Source: Acidobacteriota bacterium (GTDB taxonomy: Bacteria; Acidobacteriota; Blastocatellia; Pyrinomonadales; Pyrinomonadaceae). From it: DNA of 57,705 nucleotides. Within the stretch, counting starts at the first letter, position 1, and each line of letters opens with the position of its first letter. Where the stretch lies: contig JAFAVK010000064.1 of assembly GCA_019242475.1 (NCBI GenBank), positions 1 through 57,705 on the forward strand. The letters are read 5' to 3'. A model generated the notes under the pieces. The model searched no databases and was not told where the DNA came from. It saw only the letters and a list, made by a program, of their open reading frames with translations. Below are positions 24,330 to 33,148 of the stretch, in pieces. The position numbers were made by a program, and so were the translations under genes.

Positions 24330-26147
24330 ATGCCCACCGAACCCGCCGGCCATTTTTATGAATTCGGCCCCTTCCGCCTCGACCCGGTCGAGCGGCGACT
24401 GCTGCGCCGGGACACCCCCGTCACGCTGACGCCGAAGGTCTTCGACATCCTCCTCATGCTCGTGCGCAACGGCGGGCGCGCGTTGGAGAAGGAGGTCTTC
24501 ATGCGCGAGATTTGGCCGGACAGCTTCGTCGAAGAGGGCAACTTGAACCGCCAAATCTCCACGCTCAGGAAGGCGCTCGGCGACGGCCGCGAAGGGCACA
24601 AGTTCATCGAGACCATCCCGAAACGCGGCTACCGCTTCGTCGCGGGCGTCAGGGAGACGGGCGCGCCGACCAGCGCGCGCTCGATTACGAACGCGCGCTC
24701 GATTGCCGTGCTGCCCTTCAAGGAGATGCCCGGGCAGGAGGGCGGCGGGCAGTTCCTCGGGCTGGGCATGGCCGACGCGATCATCATCAAGCTGAGCAAC
24801 CTCGGCCGGATTAACGTCCGCCCGACCGGCGCCGTCCTCAAGTACACGGACGCGGGCCAGGACGTGCTGGCCGTCGGGCGCGAGTTGAAGGTGGAGGCGC
24901 TGCTCGACGGCCGCGTGCAGAGGGCGGGCGGGCGCGTGCGCGTGACGGTGCAGATGGTCAACGTCGGCGACGGCGCGACGATCTGGGCGGAGAAGTTCGA
25001 CGAAGAGTTCACGGACATCTTCGCCGTGCAGGATTCGATCTCCGAGCAGGTGGCGGGCGCGTTGATGTTGAAGCTGACGGGCGAGGAGCTGGAGTCCCTG
25101 AGCAAGCACTACACGGAGAGCGGCGAGGCTTACCAGTCCTACCTCAAGGGCCGTTACTACTGGAACAAGATGACGGCCGAAGGGCTGCACCGCAGCCTCG
25201 AATGCTTCGCCGACGCCGTCGCCAAAGACCCGGCTTACGCGCTGGCCTACGCCGGCATGGCCGTCTCGTACGTCCACCTGGAAATCTACGGGCTCATGCT
25301 CCCGAGCGAGGCCATGCCGCGGGCGAAGGCGGCGGCACTCAGGGCCATCGAGCTGGACAGTTCGGTGGCCGAGGCGCACGCCTCGCTGGCGCTGGTGCAG
25401 ATGTTCTACGAGCGCGACTGGCCGGGCGCTGAAAAGGAGTTCAAGCAGGCGCTCCGGCTCAACCCGAGCTACGCCGCCGTGTACGACTGGTACGGCATCT
25501 GGCTGACGGCCAGGGGGCGGCCCGAGGAGGGGTGGGCTTCCATCTTAAAAGCCCAGGCGCTCGACCCGCTCTCGCTGCTCATCAACACCGACGTGGCCTG
25601 CGCGCTCTACTACACGCGCCGGTTCGAAGAGTCCATCAAGCAGTGTCAGTGGGTGCTCGACGCGGAGCCGAACTTCGTCACGGCGCATTTCCGCGCGGGG
25701 CTGGCCTACGAGCAGCTCGGCGAGTACGTCGAGGCCGTCAACGCTTTTCAGACCGCGATTGCGCTCTCGGCGGACGCTTCGGCGGCGGAGGCGATGGCGC
25801 CGTTCAAAGGCGGCTCGGACGCCCGCGCCTCAATCGCACACACCTACGCGTTGATGGGGAAGCGCGGGGCGGCGCGCGGCATCCTCGCCGAGTTGGAAGA
25901 GCGCGCCCGGCACGCCTACGTCCCGCCGCACGACATCGCGATGATCTACTCCGCCCTCGGGGAGACGGACGAGGCATTCCGCTGGCTCACGGCCGCCTAC
26001 CGGGAGCGTTACAGCCTGCTCGTCCTTTTCGAGCTCGACCCCAGGTTCGACAACCTCCGCACCGACCCGCGCTTCGCAAACCTTTTGAGCCTCATCGTAG
26101 GCAACGACACCCGACGGCACGACGAAAAGGCCGGCGGCGGGAGATGA
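24330..26147 (+). CDS. CadC-type winged-helix regulator with TolB-like and TPR domains
   Basis: The protein has 605 residues. The N-terminal winged helix (EFGPFRLDPVERRLL, LTPKVFDILLMLVRNGGRAL, SFVEEGNLNRQISTLRKAL, IPKRGYRFVAGV) is followed by a TolB/FlgO-like domain (SIAVLPFKEMPGQEGGGQFL, DSISEQVAGALMLKLTGEEL) and a TPR array ([39 protein letters not shown]). No TM segment. The architecture is the same as the gene at 15969-17723 and the two are clear paralogs. The start has GAGG seven bases upstream. The target genes and signal are unknown. It is convergent with the next gene through a strong hairpin. Confidence 0.88.
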   Translation: MPTEPAGHFYEFGPFRLDPVERRLLRRDTPVTLTPKVFDILLMLVRNGGRALEKEVFMREIWPDSFVEEGNLNRQISTLRKALGDGREGHKFIETIPKRGYRFVAGVRETGAPTSARSITNARSIAVLPFKEMPGQEGGGQFLGLGMADAIIIKLSNLGRINVRPTGAVLKYTDAGQDVLAVGRELKVEALLDGRVQRAGGRVRVTVQMVNVGDGATIWAEKFDEEFTDIFAVQDSISEQVAGALMLKLTGEELESLSKHYTESGEAYQSYLKGRYYWNKMTAEGLHRSLECFADAVAKDPAYALAYAGMAVSYVHLEIYGLMLPSEAMPRAKAAALRAIELDSSVAEAHASLALVQMFYERDWPGAEKEFKQALRLNPSYAAVYDWYGIWLTARGRPEEGWASILKAQALDPLSLLINTDVACALYYTRRFEESIKQCQWVLDAEPNFVTAHFRAGLAYEQLGEYVEAVNAFQTAIALSADASAAEAMAPFKGGSDARASIAHTYALMGKRGAARGILAELEERARHAYVPPHDIAMIYSALGETDEAFRWLTAAYRERYSLLVLFELDPRFDNLRTDPRFANLLSLIVGNDTRRHDEKAGGGR

Positions 26148-26160
26148 GCCCCGCCGCCGG
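26131..26160. terminator. GC-rich terminator hairpin overlapping the regulator stop codon
   Basis: CCGGCGGCGGG (26131-26141) and CCCGCCGCCGG (26150-26160) form a perfect 11-bp stem with an 8-base loop that contains the stop codon region. It lies between convergent genes. No T-run is present, so it may act as a stabilising or bidirectional barrier. Confidence 0.55.
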
Positions 26161-26189
26161 CCCGCTCGTAGTCGAAGGCGTCCGTCGCG

Positions 26190-27956
26190 TTACTTGAGCC
26201 GCCCCTCCGCCCGGAGCAGGGGGCTGGCGGCGAGCGCGTTGGGCGTCGTGTAGTCGTGTCTGCGGTCGTCGCTCGACAGAATCTCGGCGAGCGTCGGCCA
26301 GAAGCGCACCTGCCACCTGTCCGCCACCGTGGGGTCGAGCCCGGCGTGGTGGTACGACCTGGCGACCAGCTCCGAGCAGATCATCTGTCTGTCGCCGCCG
26401 CTCACCGCGCCGGCGGTGGCGGCGACTAACGAGAGCGCGCCCAGCGGTGCCGCCCCGGTGGCCGCCAACCCGAGCACGCCGATCTGCGGTATGGCGTAGG
26501 GCGGGTAGGGCTCTCGGTTGTAACTCTTCCCCTTCGCGGCGATCAACTCGCGCTGCGCGTCGCTCAGCCCTTCCCAGCGGTACACGTCGGCGTAAGTCGC
26601 CCCCTCGATGCTGAGCCCGAGCTCGTGCATGACGTACCCGGGCTTCAGCATCTCGGCCACCATGCCGTCGCCGACGTAGAGGGCCGTGTGCGAGTAAGGC
26701 ACGGCGCGGAAGAAGTTCAAAGTCTCGGCAAGCAGGATGCCCTTGCTGTAGATACTGGAGCCGCGCATCAGGATGATGTCGCCCGGCAGGAGCCGGTCGG
26801 GAGATATCAACGAGAGCGGCTCCTCGACGAAGACCGTTTCTGGCGAGCCGACCTGGTTGGCGACGATGCCCGCACGCCCGGTGCGCACGTTCACTATTTC
26901 ATCAAGCCGGGCGCGCATGGTCGCCATTTCGTTGAGTTGCCGCGCCTGCCGGGCTTCGGCCTTCTGCATCTCGTCCGCGGCCTGGTTCCGGCGTTTCTCC
27001 AGCGCGGCCGCGCCGCCTCCCTTCTCGCCCGCGGCCGTCCGCTGTTTGAGGATGAGCATCTCGGCCGCGGCCTTCTCCGACTCGGCGCGCGCGGCGCGGG
27101 CGTGCTTCCCCTCCGCGGCCGCCGCGGCCGCCGCCCTGTCGGCGTTTTTATCGGCGTCACTCTCGCGGGAAGTGGCGGGCGGGCGCGAGCTGACGAGGCG
27201 CGCCTCGGCCGGCTCGAAGCCGGGCGCGACGGCCTTGAGCGTCGTCTCGCCCGCCGACTTGAGCCGAACCCTCCAGGTGGCAAAGCCGTCGTCCCCCGTC
27301 AACTGAGATGCGGTCTGCCCTGGCTCCAGCTCGGCCACCGACGCGTCGGCGATGAAGAGCGTGACGGGGGCACGTGTCGGAGACACGCCCCGATTCAGGT
27401 CGGCGAGGTACGACGTTTCGAGGCCGAAGCTAACCTCCACCACTTCGCCCGGGTTGCCGGCCAGAAGCCCGTGCTCGGCCTGCAACTGCGGCTCGACGGA
27501 GATGTCCATCGACCTCTTCGCCCCCGAGCCGGGCAGGGAGTAACTCACCACGTACTTCCCGCGCGGGAGCTGCGGCACCGTGAAGGCGAGGAGCTTTTGA
27601 GGGGCGGGCGGCTGCCCGGCGCCGGGTTTCGCCTCCGGCGGCTTTTCGTCCGACTCCGGCCTGGCATCGACCAGGCTCGTGTTCAGCACCCAGACCTGCG
27701 TCAGGGGCGGCTGCGCGCCCGCGGGCCACGCGAAGGCGGCGGGCGGGGTTGCGCCCGCCGGCAATTCGAGCGGCTCGGGGAAGACCCCGACGGCCCCCGG
27801 CGGGTAAGAGTTCACGACCTTGTAGAGGTCGTCCTGCGCGGGCGGCGGCGACGCCGCACCCTCCTGCGCGCGTTGGGGCGGCAGCGCGGCCACGGCGAGG
27901 GCGATGGCGCAGGCCGCGACGAAAGCTCTGTGCGTCAGCTTGGATTTGGGGTTCAT
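26190..27956 (-). CDS. Secreted coiled-coil protein with permuted NlpC/P60 (YiiX-type) domain
   Basis: The protein has 588 residues. The ATG at 27956 has AGGAG upstream; signal peptide in residues 1-30. Residues about 45-270 contain two or three Ig-like beta regions (PLTQVWVLNTSLVDARPESD, VTLFIADASVAELEPGQTA). An Ala/Glu-rich coiled coil follows at about 275-375. The C-terminal 200 residues are a permuted papain-like domain: GDIILMRGSSIYSK, the His motif PYSHTALYVGDGMVAEM and the later Cys motif QMICSELVARSYHHAGLDP. The His-before-Cys order identifies the YiiX/LRAT-like branch. These enzymes cut peptides, amides or lipids; the substrate is unknown. Confidence 0.78.
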   Translation of the reverse strand: MNPKSKLTHRAFVAACAIALAVAALPPQRAQEGAASPPPAQDDLYKVVNSYPPGAVGVFPEPLELPAGATPPAAFAWPAGAQPPLTQVWVLNTSLVDARPESDEKPPEAKPGAGQPPAPQKLLAFTVPQLPRGKYVVSYSLPGSGAKRSMDISVEPQLQAEHGLLAGNPGEVVEVSFGLETSYLADLNRGVSPTRAPVTLFIADASVAELEPGQTASQLTGDDGFATWRVRLKSAGETTLKAVAPGFEPAEARLVSSRPPATSRESDADKNADRAAAAAAAEGKHARAARAESEKAAAEMLILKQRTAAGEKGGGAAALEKRRNQAADEMQKAEARQARQLNEMATMRARLDEIVNVRTGRAGIVANQVGSPETVFVEEPLSLISPDRLLPGDIILMRGSSIYSKGILLAETLNFFRAVPYSHTALYVGDGMVAEMLKPGYVMHELGLSIEGATYADVYRWEGLSDAQRELIAAKGKSYNREPYPPYAIPQIGVLGLAATGAAPLGALSLVAATAGAVSGGDRQMICSELVARSYHHAGLDPTVADRWQVRFWPTLAEILSSDDRRHDYTTPNALAASPLLRAEGRLK

Positions 27957-28330
27957 ATGAGGCTCCTCGTTTGCCGCGCCTCATTGCCGCGGATAGGCAC
28001 GAGCGGTGGGTGAACATGAAGGCCACGACTCTGCCGCGACCTCGAGCCGTGTCTTTGAGAAGCACCCCGCGGCGTGGGGCGGCCGCGGGCGTGAGGAGTG
28101 TGGGCCGCCACGATATGGCGGCCGCGGGCGCTTGTCAACCCCGCCCGGCGGCGAGGGCCGCTAGCGGACGCGGCTCTTCTTGCGGCGGAGGAAGTCTATC
28201 AGAACGAACTGCGTGAGGTTGCCGGGCGTGGCGAAGTAGGCTTTGCCCGAGGTCATGGCCGACATCTGTTAGAAGACGCTGACAGAACGCCCAAATTACG
28301 TTCACGACTGGAAGCATAGCGGGCAAGGCA
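27957..28330. other. Gene-poor stretch, no supported gene
   Basis: This 374-base stretch separates two minus-strand genes. A 34-codon minus-strand ORF at 28161-28265 (protein begins MSAMTSGKAYFATPGNLTQF) reads well but has no ribosome site and no known family, so it is only noted. No clear promoter, hairpin or repeat was found. Confidence 0.4.
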
Positions 28331-28684
28331 TCAACGGAGGATGCGGCCGATCTCCGTCCACAGAGCGTCTAAGTCCGGCTTGAGGACGAACCCCTGCGCC
28401 CCGCAGCGGAGCGCCTCGCGCCGTAGTTTCGGGTCAACGCCGGAGAAGAATAGTATCGGCGTGCGCGTGTCGGACTGTCGGATCAGCCTGCACAACTTCT
28501 CACCCGTCCCGTCCTCGTACTTGTAGTCGAGCAGGATGAGGCCGAACCTGCCCGCCCGAGCGAGCCGCAGACCCTCTTCGCAGTCGCCTGCGGTCGCCAC
28601 CTCATACCCGCTAGAGCCGAGCACGGCGGCGATCATGTCTCTGGTGTCTGCGTGGTCTTCCACGAACAGAATCCGGGGGGACAT
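28331..28684 (-). CDS. Stand-alone receiver-domain response regulator
   Basis: The protein has 117 residues from ATG 28684 (AGGAA upstream); the open frame continues 100 codons upstream without a start signal. It is one receiver domain and nothing else: RILFVEDHADTRDMIAAVLG (acidic pair), FGLILLDYKYEDGTG (phospho-Asp in LLD), FFSGVDPKLRREAL and FVLKPD (Lys). It has no output domain, like CheY/Spo0F-type proteins. No kinase gene is adjacent. The upstream partner and output are unknown. Confidence 0.88.
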   Translation of the reverse strand: MSPRILFVEDHADTRDMIAAVLGSSGYEVATAGDCEEGLRLARAGRFGLILLDYKYEDGTGEKLCRLIRQSDTRTPILFFSGVDPKLRREALRCGAQGFVLKPDLDALWTEIGRILR

Positions 28685-29010
28685 CGGTATTCCTGCGTGA
28701 CGAGATGTATGAGAAGTGTGGCTAACGAATCTCCGTGAGGGCAGTCGGGTTTCGCCTCGCGGGATTCGCTGGCCCTCCCGTGGATGAGATGGAATATAAC
28801 ACGAGGCCCCGAGGCCGCGCGTCCGAAAACAATGAACGGGGTGCCAGCCTTGGGGGCGGCATCCCCGTCCGGGTCCGATCACTGTCCTCACCCCAGCAAC
28901 CGGTGGGCAGAAGGATTCACCGACCGCCCGGTTATCCGCATCCTGGCAAAAGTTAGTCTCCTTCGTACGAAGCCCCATTCGCACGAAGCCTCAAATGGCA
29001 ACTGCGAGCC
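28685..29010. other. Intergenic stretch with short palindromes, no gene
   Basis: This 326-base region lies between the receiver gene and arsR. It holds a hairpin at 28836-28868 (ACGGGGTGCC against GGCATCCCCGT, one-base bulge) and a perfect 12-bp palindrome CTTCGTACGAAG at 28961-28972 followed by a second ACGAAGCC at about 28983. These may end arsR transcription. No ORF is supported. Confidence 0.4.
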
Positions 29011-29382
29011 TTACGCCGTGAGGCTCGCCGGCTTCGGTGCCCCCTGGATCAGCACCGGCGGCTGCGGCGCGCAGCAGACCTTGATCAGCCTCTCGCGGTC
29101 CCGCCTCATCTCCGGGTCTTCCGTCAGCCACGCCCTCACCTCCGAGAAGACGTGCGCCGCGTGCGGGTCTGATGGCTCAACCACCTTGTAGTGCATCCAC
29201 TTGCCCTCACGCCGCGGCTCTACTAAGCCGGCGTTGCGCAGGTAGGCCAGGTGTCGAGAGATTTTTGGCTGGTTAGTCCCCAGCACCTCGACGAAGAAGC
29301 AGACGCATAGCTCGTCCGAGCCCATCAGGTTGATGAGCCGCAGCCGCGTGCGGTCGGCCAGCGCCGAGAAGAACAGCTCCAT
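29011..29382 (-). CDS. arsR: ArsR/SmtB-family arsenic-responsive repressor
   Basis: The protein has 123 residues from ATG 29382 (GTG 29403 would add 7). A winged helix of the ArsR family begins ELFFSALADRTRLRLINLMG. The metal site is the ELCVCFF motif in the alpha-3 region: the C-V-C pair is the As(III)/Sb(III)-binding signature of this family. It is followed by the recognition part TNQPKISRHLAYLRNAGLVE. ArsR leaves its operator when it binds arsenite. It is divergent from arsI-arsN2-acr3-arsC with a palindromic site between, so it most likely represses both directions. Confidence 0.93.
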   Translation of the reverse strand: MELFFSALADRTRLRLINLMGSDELCVCFFVEVLGTNQPKISRHLAYLRNAGLVEPRREGKWMHYKVVEPSDPHAAHVFSEVRAWLTEDPEMRRDRERLIKVCCAPQPPVLIQGAPKPASLTA

Positions 29383-29437
29383 GTCGAACCCTTTTTTCCT
29401 CACTCTATAGCCCTCTTAAAAAAATCTCGCATACGCC

Positions 29438-29466
29438 TTGACATATATATTCGGCGGATGTATGCT
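29438..29466 (+). promoter_or_regulatory. Sigma-70 promoter of the ars operon
   Basis: TTGACA (29438-29443) and TATGCT (29461-29466) are separated by exactly 17 bases. It is located 50 bases before the arsI start and is a near-consensus promoter, as expected for a gene set kept off by a repressor. Confidence 0.8.
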
Positions 29467-29475
29467 CCCGCTCGC

Positions 29476-29491
29476 ATTCGCTAAAGCGAAT
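29476..29491. promoter_or_regulatory. Palindromic operator, probable ArsR binding site
   Basis: ATTCGCT-AA-AGCGAAT has perfect 7-bp arms with a 2-base centre, placed 10 bases after the -10 box, where binding would block transcription start or clearance. A further partial TATATTCG half-site lies at about 29446-29453 within the promoter spacer. ArsR binding is inferred from position and palindromic form. Confidence 0.7.
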
Positions 29492-29516
29492 ATGATTTTA
29501 ACGCGGGAGAGGAGAG

Positions 29517-30032
29517 ATGACAATGGCAGACGGGGCGAAGGAAGTGACGGCGCTGAAGGCGCATCTGGCGATCAACGTCAGGGACGTGGAGCAGAGCATC
29601 CAGTTTTACCATAAGATGTTCGGCATCGAGCCGAGCAAGGTGCGGACGGGCTACGCCAAGTTCGACGTGCAGAACCCGCCGCTCAACTTCACCCTCAACC
29701 AGGTGCCGTTCGGCGAGCGGGGCGCGCTCTCGCACTTAGGAATTCAGGTCGGCTCGACCGAGGACGTGCTGGCCGTGCGCTCGAAGTGGCAGGAGTCGGG
29801 GCTCGCCCCCCGCGACGAGATGCAGACCGACTGCTGCTACGCCGTGCAGGACAAGGCTTGGGTCAGCGACCCCGACGGCAACTCTTGGGAGGTCTTCGTC
29901 GTGCTCGAAGATAACCTGCCGGAGAAGGCGGAGGGGGGCGTCTGCTGCGCCCCTGTCGCCACGAGTCAGGCCGAAGGCGGGGCGGCCTCCTGCGGCTGCG
30001 CGACGGCCGCGCCGGTCACGCTCTCGCGCTAA
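29517..30032 (+). CDS. arsI: ArsI/CadI-family glyoxalase-fold metalloenzyme (C-As lyase)
   Basis: The protein has 171 residues with a strong GGAGAGGAG ribosome site. It is a vicinal oxygen chelate fold with LKAHLAINVRDVEQSIQFYH, a His ligand in ALSHLGIQV, the vicinal Cys pair in DEMQTDCCYAVQDKAWVSD, and a Glu ligand in DGNSWEVFVV. The TDCCYAVQDK motif is diagnostic for the ArsI/CadI family, which demethylates trivalent methylarsenic. The C-terminal ~35 residues add more cysteines (GVCCAP and SCGCAT), outside the usual fold. First gene of the operon. Confidence 0.9.
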   Translation: MTMADGAKEVTALKAHLAINVRDVEQSIQFYHKMFGIEPSKVRTGYAKFDVQNPPLNFTLNQVPFGERGALSHLGIQVGSTEDVLAVRSKWQESGLAPRDEMQTDCCYAVQDKAWVSDPDGNSWEVFVVLEDNLPEKAEGGVCCAPVATSQAEGGAASCGCATAAPVTLSR

Positions 30033-30046
30033 GAAGAGGGGTGCAG

Positions 30047-30502
30047 ATGATGGACGACGTTCGTATCTGCCGAGCTGAGCGCGACGATCTGCCCGAACTG
30101 CTGGCGCTGCTCGCGGCGGTAGACCTCCCGCCCGAAGGCGTCGAAGAGTACCTCGACGGCTTCATGGTGGCGTGGGACGCGGAGGGGAGACTTGTCGGGG
30201 CCGTCGGCCTTGAGAGGCATGGCAGCGTCGGACTGTTGCGCTCCGCGGCCGTCTCACCTGGCGCACAGGGTAGTGGCCTGGGCCTGCGGCTCACGTCGGA
30301 ACTGCTGGCGGCGGCCCGCGCTGACGGGGTCGAGGAGGTCGTGCTGCTGACGACTACCGCCCAAGACTTCTTCGGCCGCAAGTTCGGATTCGAGGTGAGC
30401 GGGCGGGACGCCTACGAGGGGGCGCTCGCCTGCTCGCCCGAGTGGAACCTGCCGCGCTGCTCCAGCGCCGTCCTGATGCGACTACGGCTCACCGCCGGGT
30501 AA
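30047..30502 (+). CDS. arsN2: ArsN2-type GNAT acetyltransferase (arsenic resistance)
   Basis: The protein has 151 residues. ATG 30047 has GAGGGG at good spacing; the open frame also has a GTG at 30041. GNAT fold: [20 protein letters not shown], the strand [20 protein letters not shown], the acetyl-CoA loop [14 protein letters not shown] and [20 protein letters not shown]. The LLTTTAxDFF pattern is typical of the ArsN2 subgroup found in ars operons. ArsN-type enzymes acetylate arsenical or related amines; the true substrate of this subgroup is not established here. It lies 14 bases after arsI. Confidence 0.85.
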   Translation: MMDDVRICRAERDDLPELLALLAAVDLPPEGVEEYLDGFMVAWDAEGRLVGAVGLERHGSVGLLRSAAVSPGAQGSGLGLRLTSELLAAARADGVEEVVLLTTTAQDFFGRKFGFEVSGRDAYEGALACSPEWNLPRCSSAVLMRLRLTAG

Positions 30503-30512
30503 GAATCTGCCG

Positions 30513-31610
<1,098 letters not shown>

Positions 31611-31632
31611 CGGGCGGAACGGGGGTTCAGGA

Positions 31633-32064
31633 ATGTCCAGTGCGGCCGGGCGTAAACGGGTTCTAATCCTCTGCACGGGCAACTCCGCCCGGAGCCAGAT
31701 GGCCGAGGGACTCCTGCGTGAGATGGGCGGCGACAAGTTCGAGGTCGAGAGCGCAGGTGTGAACCCGTCGAAGGTGCGCCCCGAGGCCGTAGAGGTGATG
31801 CGCGAAGTAGGCATCGACATCTCCGGCCACCGCTCGAAGTCGGCCGACGAGTTCGTCGGGCAGGACTTCGATTACGTTATCACGGTCTGCGACAACGCAC
31901 ACGAGACCTGCCCCGTCTTCCCCGGACACGCCGAGCGCATCCACCAGTCGTTTGAGGATCCACCCCCACCTGGCGTGGCCGACCCGGAGACGACGATGGC
32001 CGTCTTCCGCCGCGTAAGGGATGGGATCGCCGCATGGTTGCGCAGGTTCATGGCTTCCATTTAG
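31633..32064 (+). CDS. arsC: Arsenate reductase, thioredoxin-coupled LMW-PTPase type
   Basis: The protein has 143 residues from ATG 31633; the open frame upstream overlaps acr3. The active-site P-loop is LCTGNSARSQMAEG (C-x5-R with catalytic Cys at about 14). The other two redox cysteines are in VCDNAHETCPVFPG. This three-Cys set is that of the Staphylococcus pI258/Bacillus ArsC class, which reduces arsenate to arsenite with thioredoxin. Acr3 would then export the product. It lies 22 bases after acr3. Confidence 0.95.
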   Translation: MSSAAGRKRVLILCTGNSARSQMAEGLLREMGGDKFEVESAGVNPSKVRPEAVEVMREVGIDISGHRSKSADEFVGQDFDYVITVCDNAHETCPVFPGHAERIHQSFEDPPPPGVADPETTMAVFRRVRDGIAAWLRRFMASI

Positions 32065-32293
32065 CCGACGCAGAGTGAAAACCGCCGCAGTCGGAACGCT
32101 GGCGGGTCTTATATCTACACGAAGCGCAGTAGCCGCCACCGAGGGGTGGGCCGATTAGTCGCTCGAAGGGCGGCGGGACCGAACAACGACACGAAGTTCA
32201 TTCGGCCTCACGCGCATCGTTTTCGTAATGGGTGACACCCTGCGCGCATCTTGCCAGTAAAACATTGTTTCAGGCAAGAAATTTCTTTATAAT

Positions 32294-32674
32294 GTGTGGA
32301 TAAAGTGGCAACGGGCCGAAGGGAGAAAACAGCCCTTCTTCTTCCGCATGAGAGACGAGCGCCCGTTCGGCTTCGCGGGGCTGTGGGAGCGCTGGGAGGG
32401 GGAGGGCGGTGAAGTCATCAACTCCGGCGCCATCCTAACGACCGAGGCCAACGAGGCATTGCGGCCGGTACATGACCGCATGCCCGTCATCCTGCACCCG
32501 GATGATTACGAGCTGTGGCTCGGCGGGAGCGCCCGCGAGCTTGATCTCGTCAAAGAGGTGCTCAGACCTTACCCGGCCGTGGAGATGGTCGGCTACCCCG
32601 TTGGCTCGGGCGTTAACAGCCCACGCAATCAGGGCGCGGGGCTGCTTGAGCGTGCGACCGTTAACTCCGCGTGA
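32294..32674 (+). pseudogene. Truncated SRAP (YedK/HMCES-like) gene, N-terminal half missing
   Basis: The 126 residues match only the C-terminal part of SOS response-associated peptidase proteins: KWQRAEGRKQPFFFRMRDER, PFGFAGLWERW, AILTTEANEALRPVHDRMPV and ILHPDDYELWL. The N-terminal ~100 residues with the catalytic Cys2 (MCGR) are absent. An ATGTGTGGA at 32290-32298 would read Met-Cys-Gly then stop in another frame, consistent with an internal deletion that kept the first codons; this could also be chance. The conserved His of HDRMP is present. Without Cys2 it cannot form the DNA-protein cross-link, so a remnant is the best call. Confidence 0.7.
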
Positions 32675-32697
32675 GGCCAAAACGGAGGAGACTGATT

Positions 32698-33108
32698 ATG
32701 ACCTACGTGCTGTGGATAATTCAGGTGTTGCTCGCGCTCCTGTTCCTGTTCGCCGGCGGGACAAAGCTGGTCATCCCTCCCGACGTACTGGCCTCGATGG
32801 GCTCGCCGAACCAGATACCGCTGCCGGGGTGGTTCATACACTTCATCGGCGTGTGTGAGGTGCTCGGCGCGCTCGGCCTGTTACTGCCGGGGCTGCTGCG
32901 CATCAAGCCTAGCTTGACGCCGCTGGCCGCCGCGGGGCTGGTCGTCATCATGATCGGCGCGGCGGCGCTCACGGTGGCGGCCGACGGGGTCGCGGCCGGG
33001 GTGGTTCCGCTGGTGGTTGGACTGCTCGCGGCCTTCGTCGCCTACGGCCGTTGGCGGCTGGTGCCGCATCGGGCGCGGCGTGAGATGATTCGGCGGAGGT
33101 CGAGCTGA
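32698..33108 (+). CDS. DoxX-family small membrane protein
   Basis: The protein has 136 residues from ATG 32698 (GGAGGAG upstream; the frame is open further 5'). Four hydrophobic segments: ILWIIQVLLALLFLFAGGTK-like N-terminus, FIHFIGVCEVLGALGLLLPG, LTPLAAAGLVVIMIGAAALT and AGVVPLVVGLLAAFVAYG. This is the DoxX/DUF417-like four-helix pattern. Some family members belong to quinone-linked redox modules; no activity can be assigned here. It follows the truncated SRAP gene by 23 bases. Confidence 0.8.
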   Translation: MTYVLWIIQVLLALLFLFAGGTKLVIPPDVLASMGSPNQIPLPGWFIHFIGVCEVLGALGLLLPGLLRIKPSLTPLAAAGLVVIMIGAAALTVAADGVAAGVVPLVVGLLAAFVAYGRWRLVPHRARREMIRRRSS

Positions 33109-33148
33109 GAACGGCCATGCGCGGCGTTAGCCGGACGGATTGGAAACC

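Noticed and set aside
26625..28013. 462-codon open frame on the plus strand
   Set aside because: It is antisense to the permuted NlpC/P60-type gene; no signal or domain.
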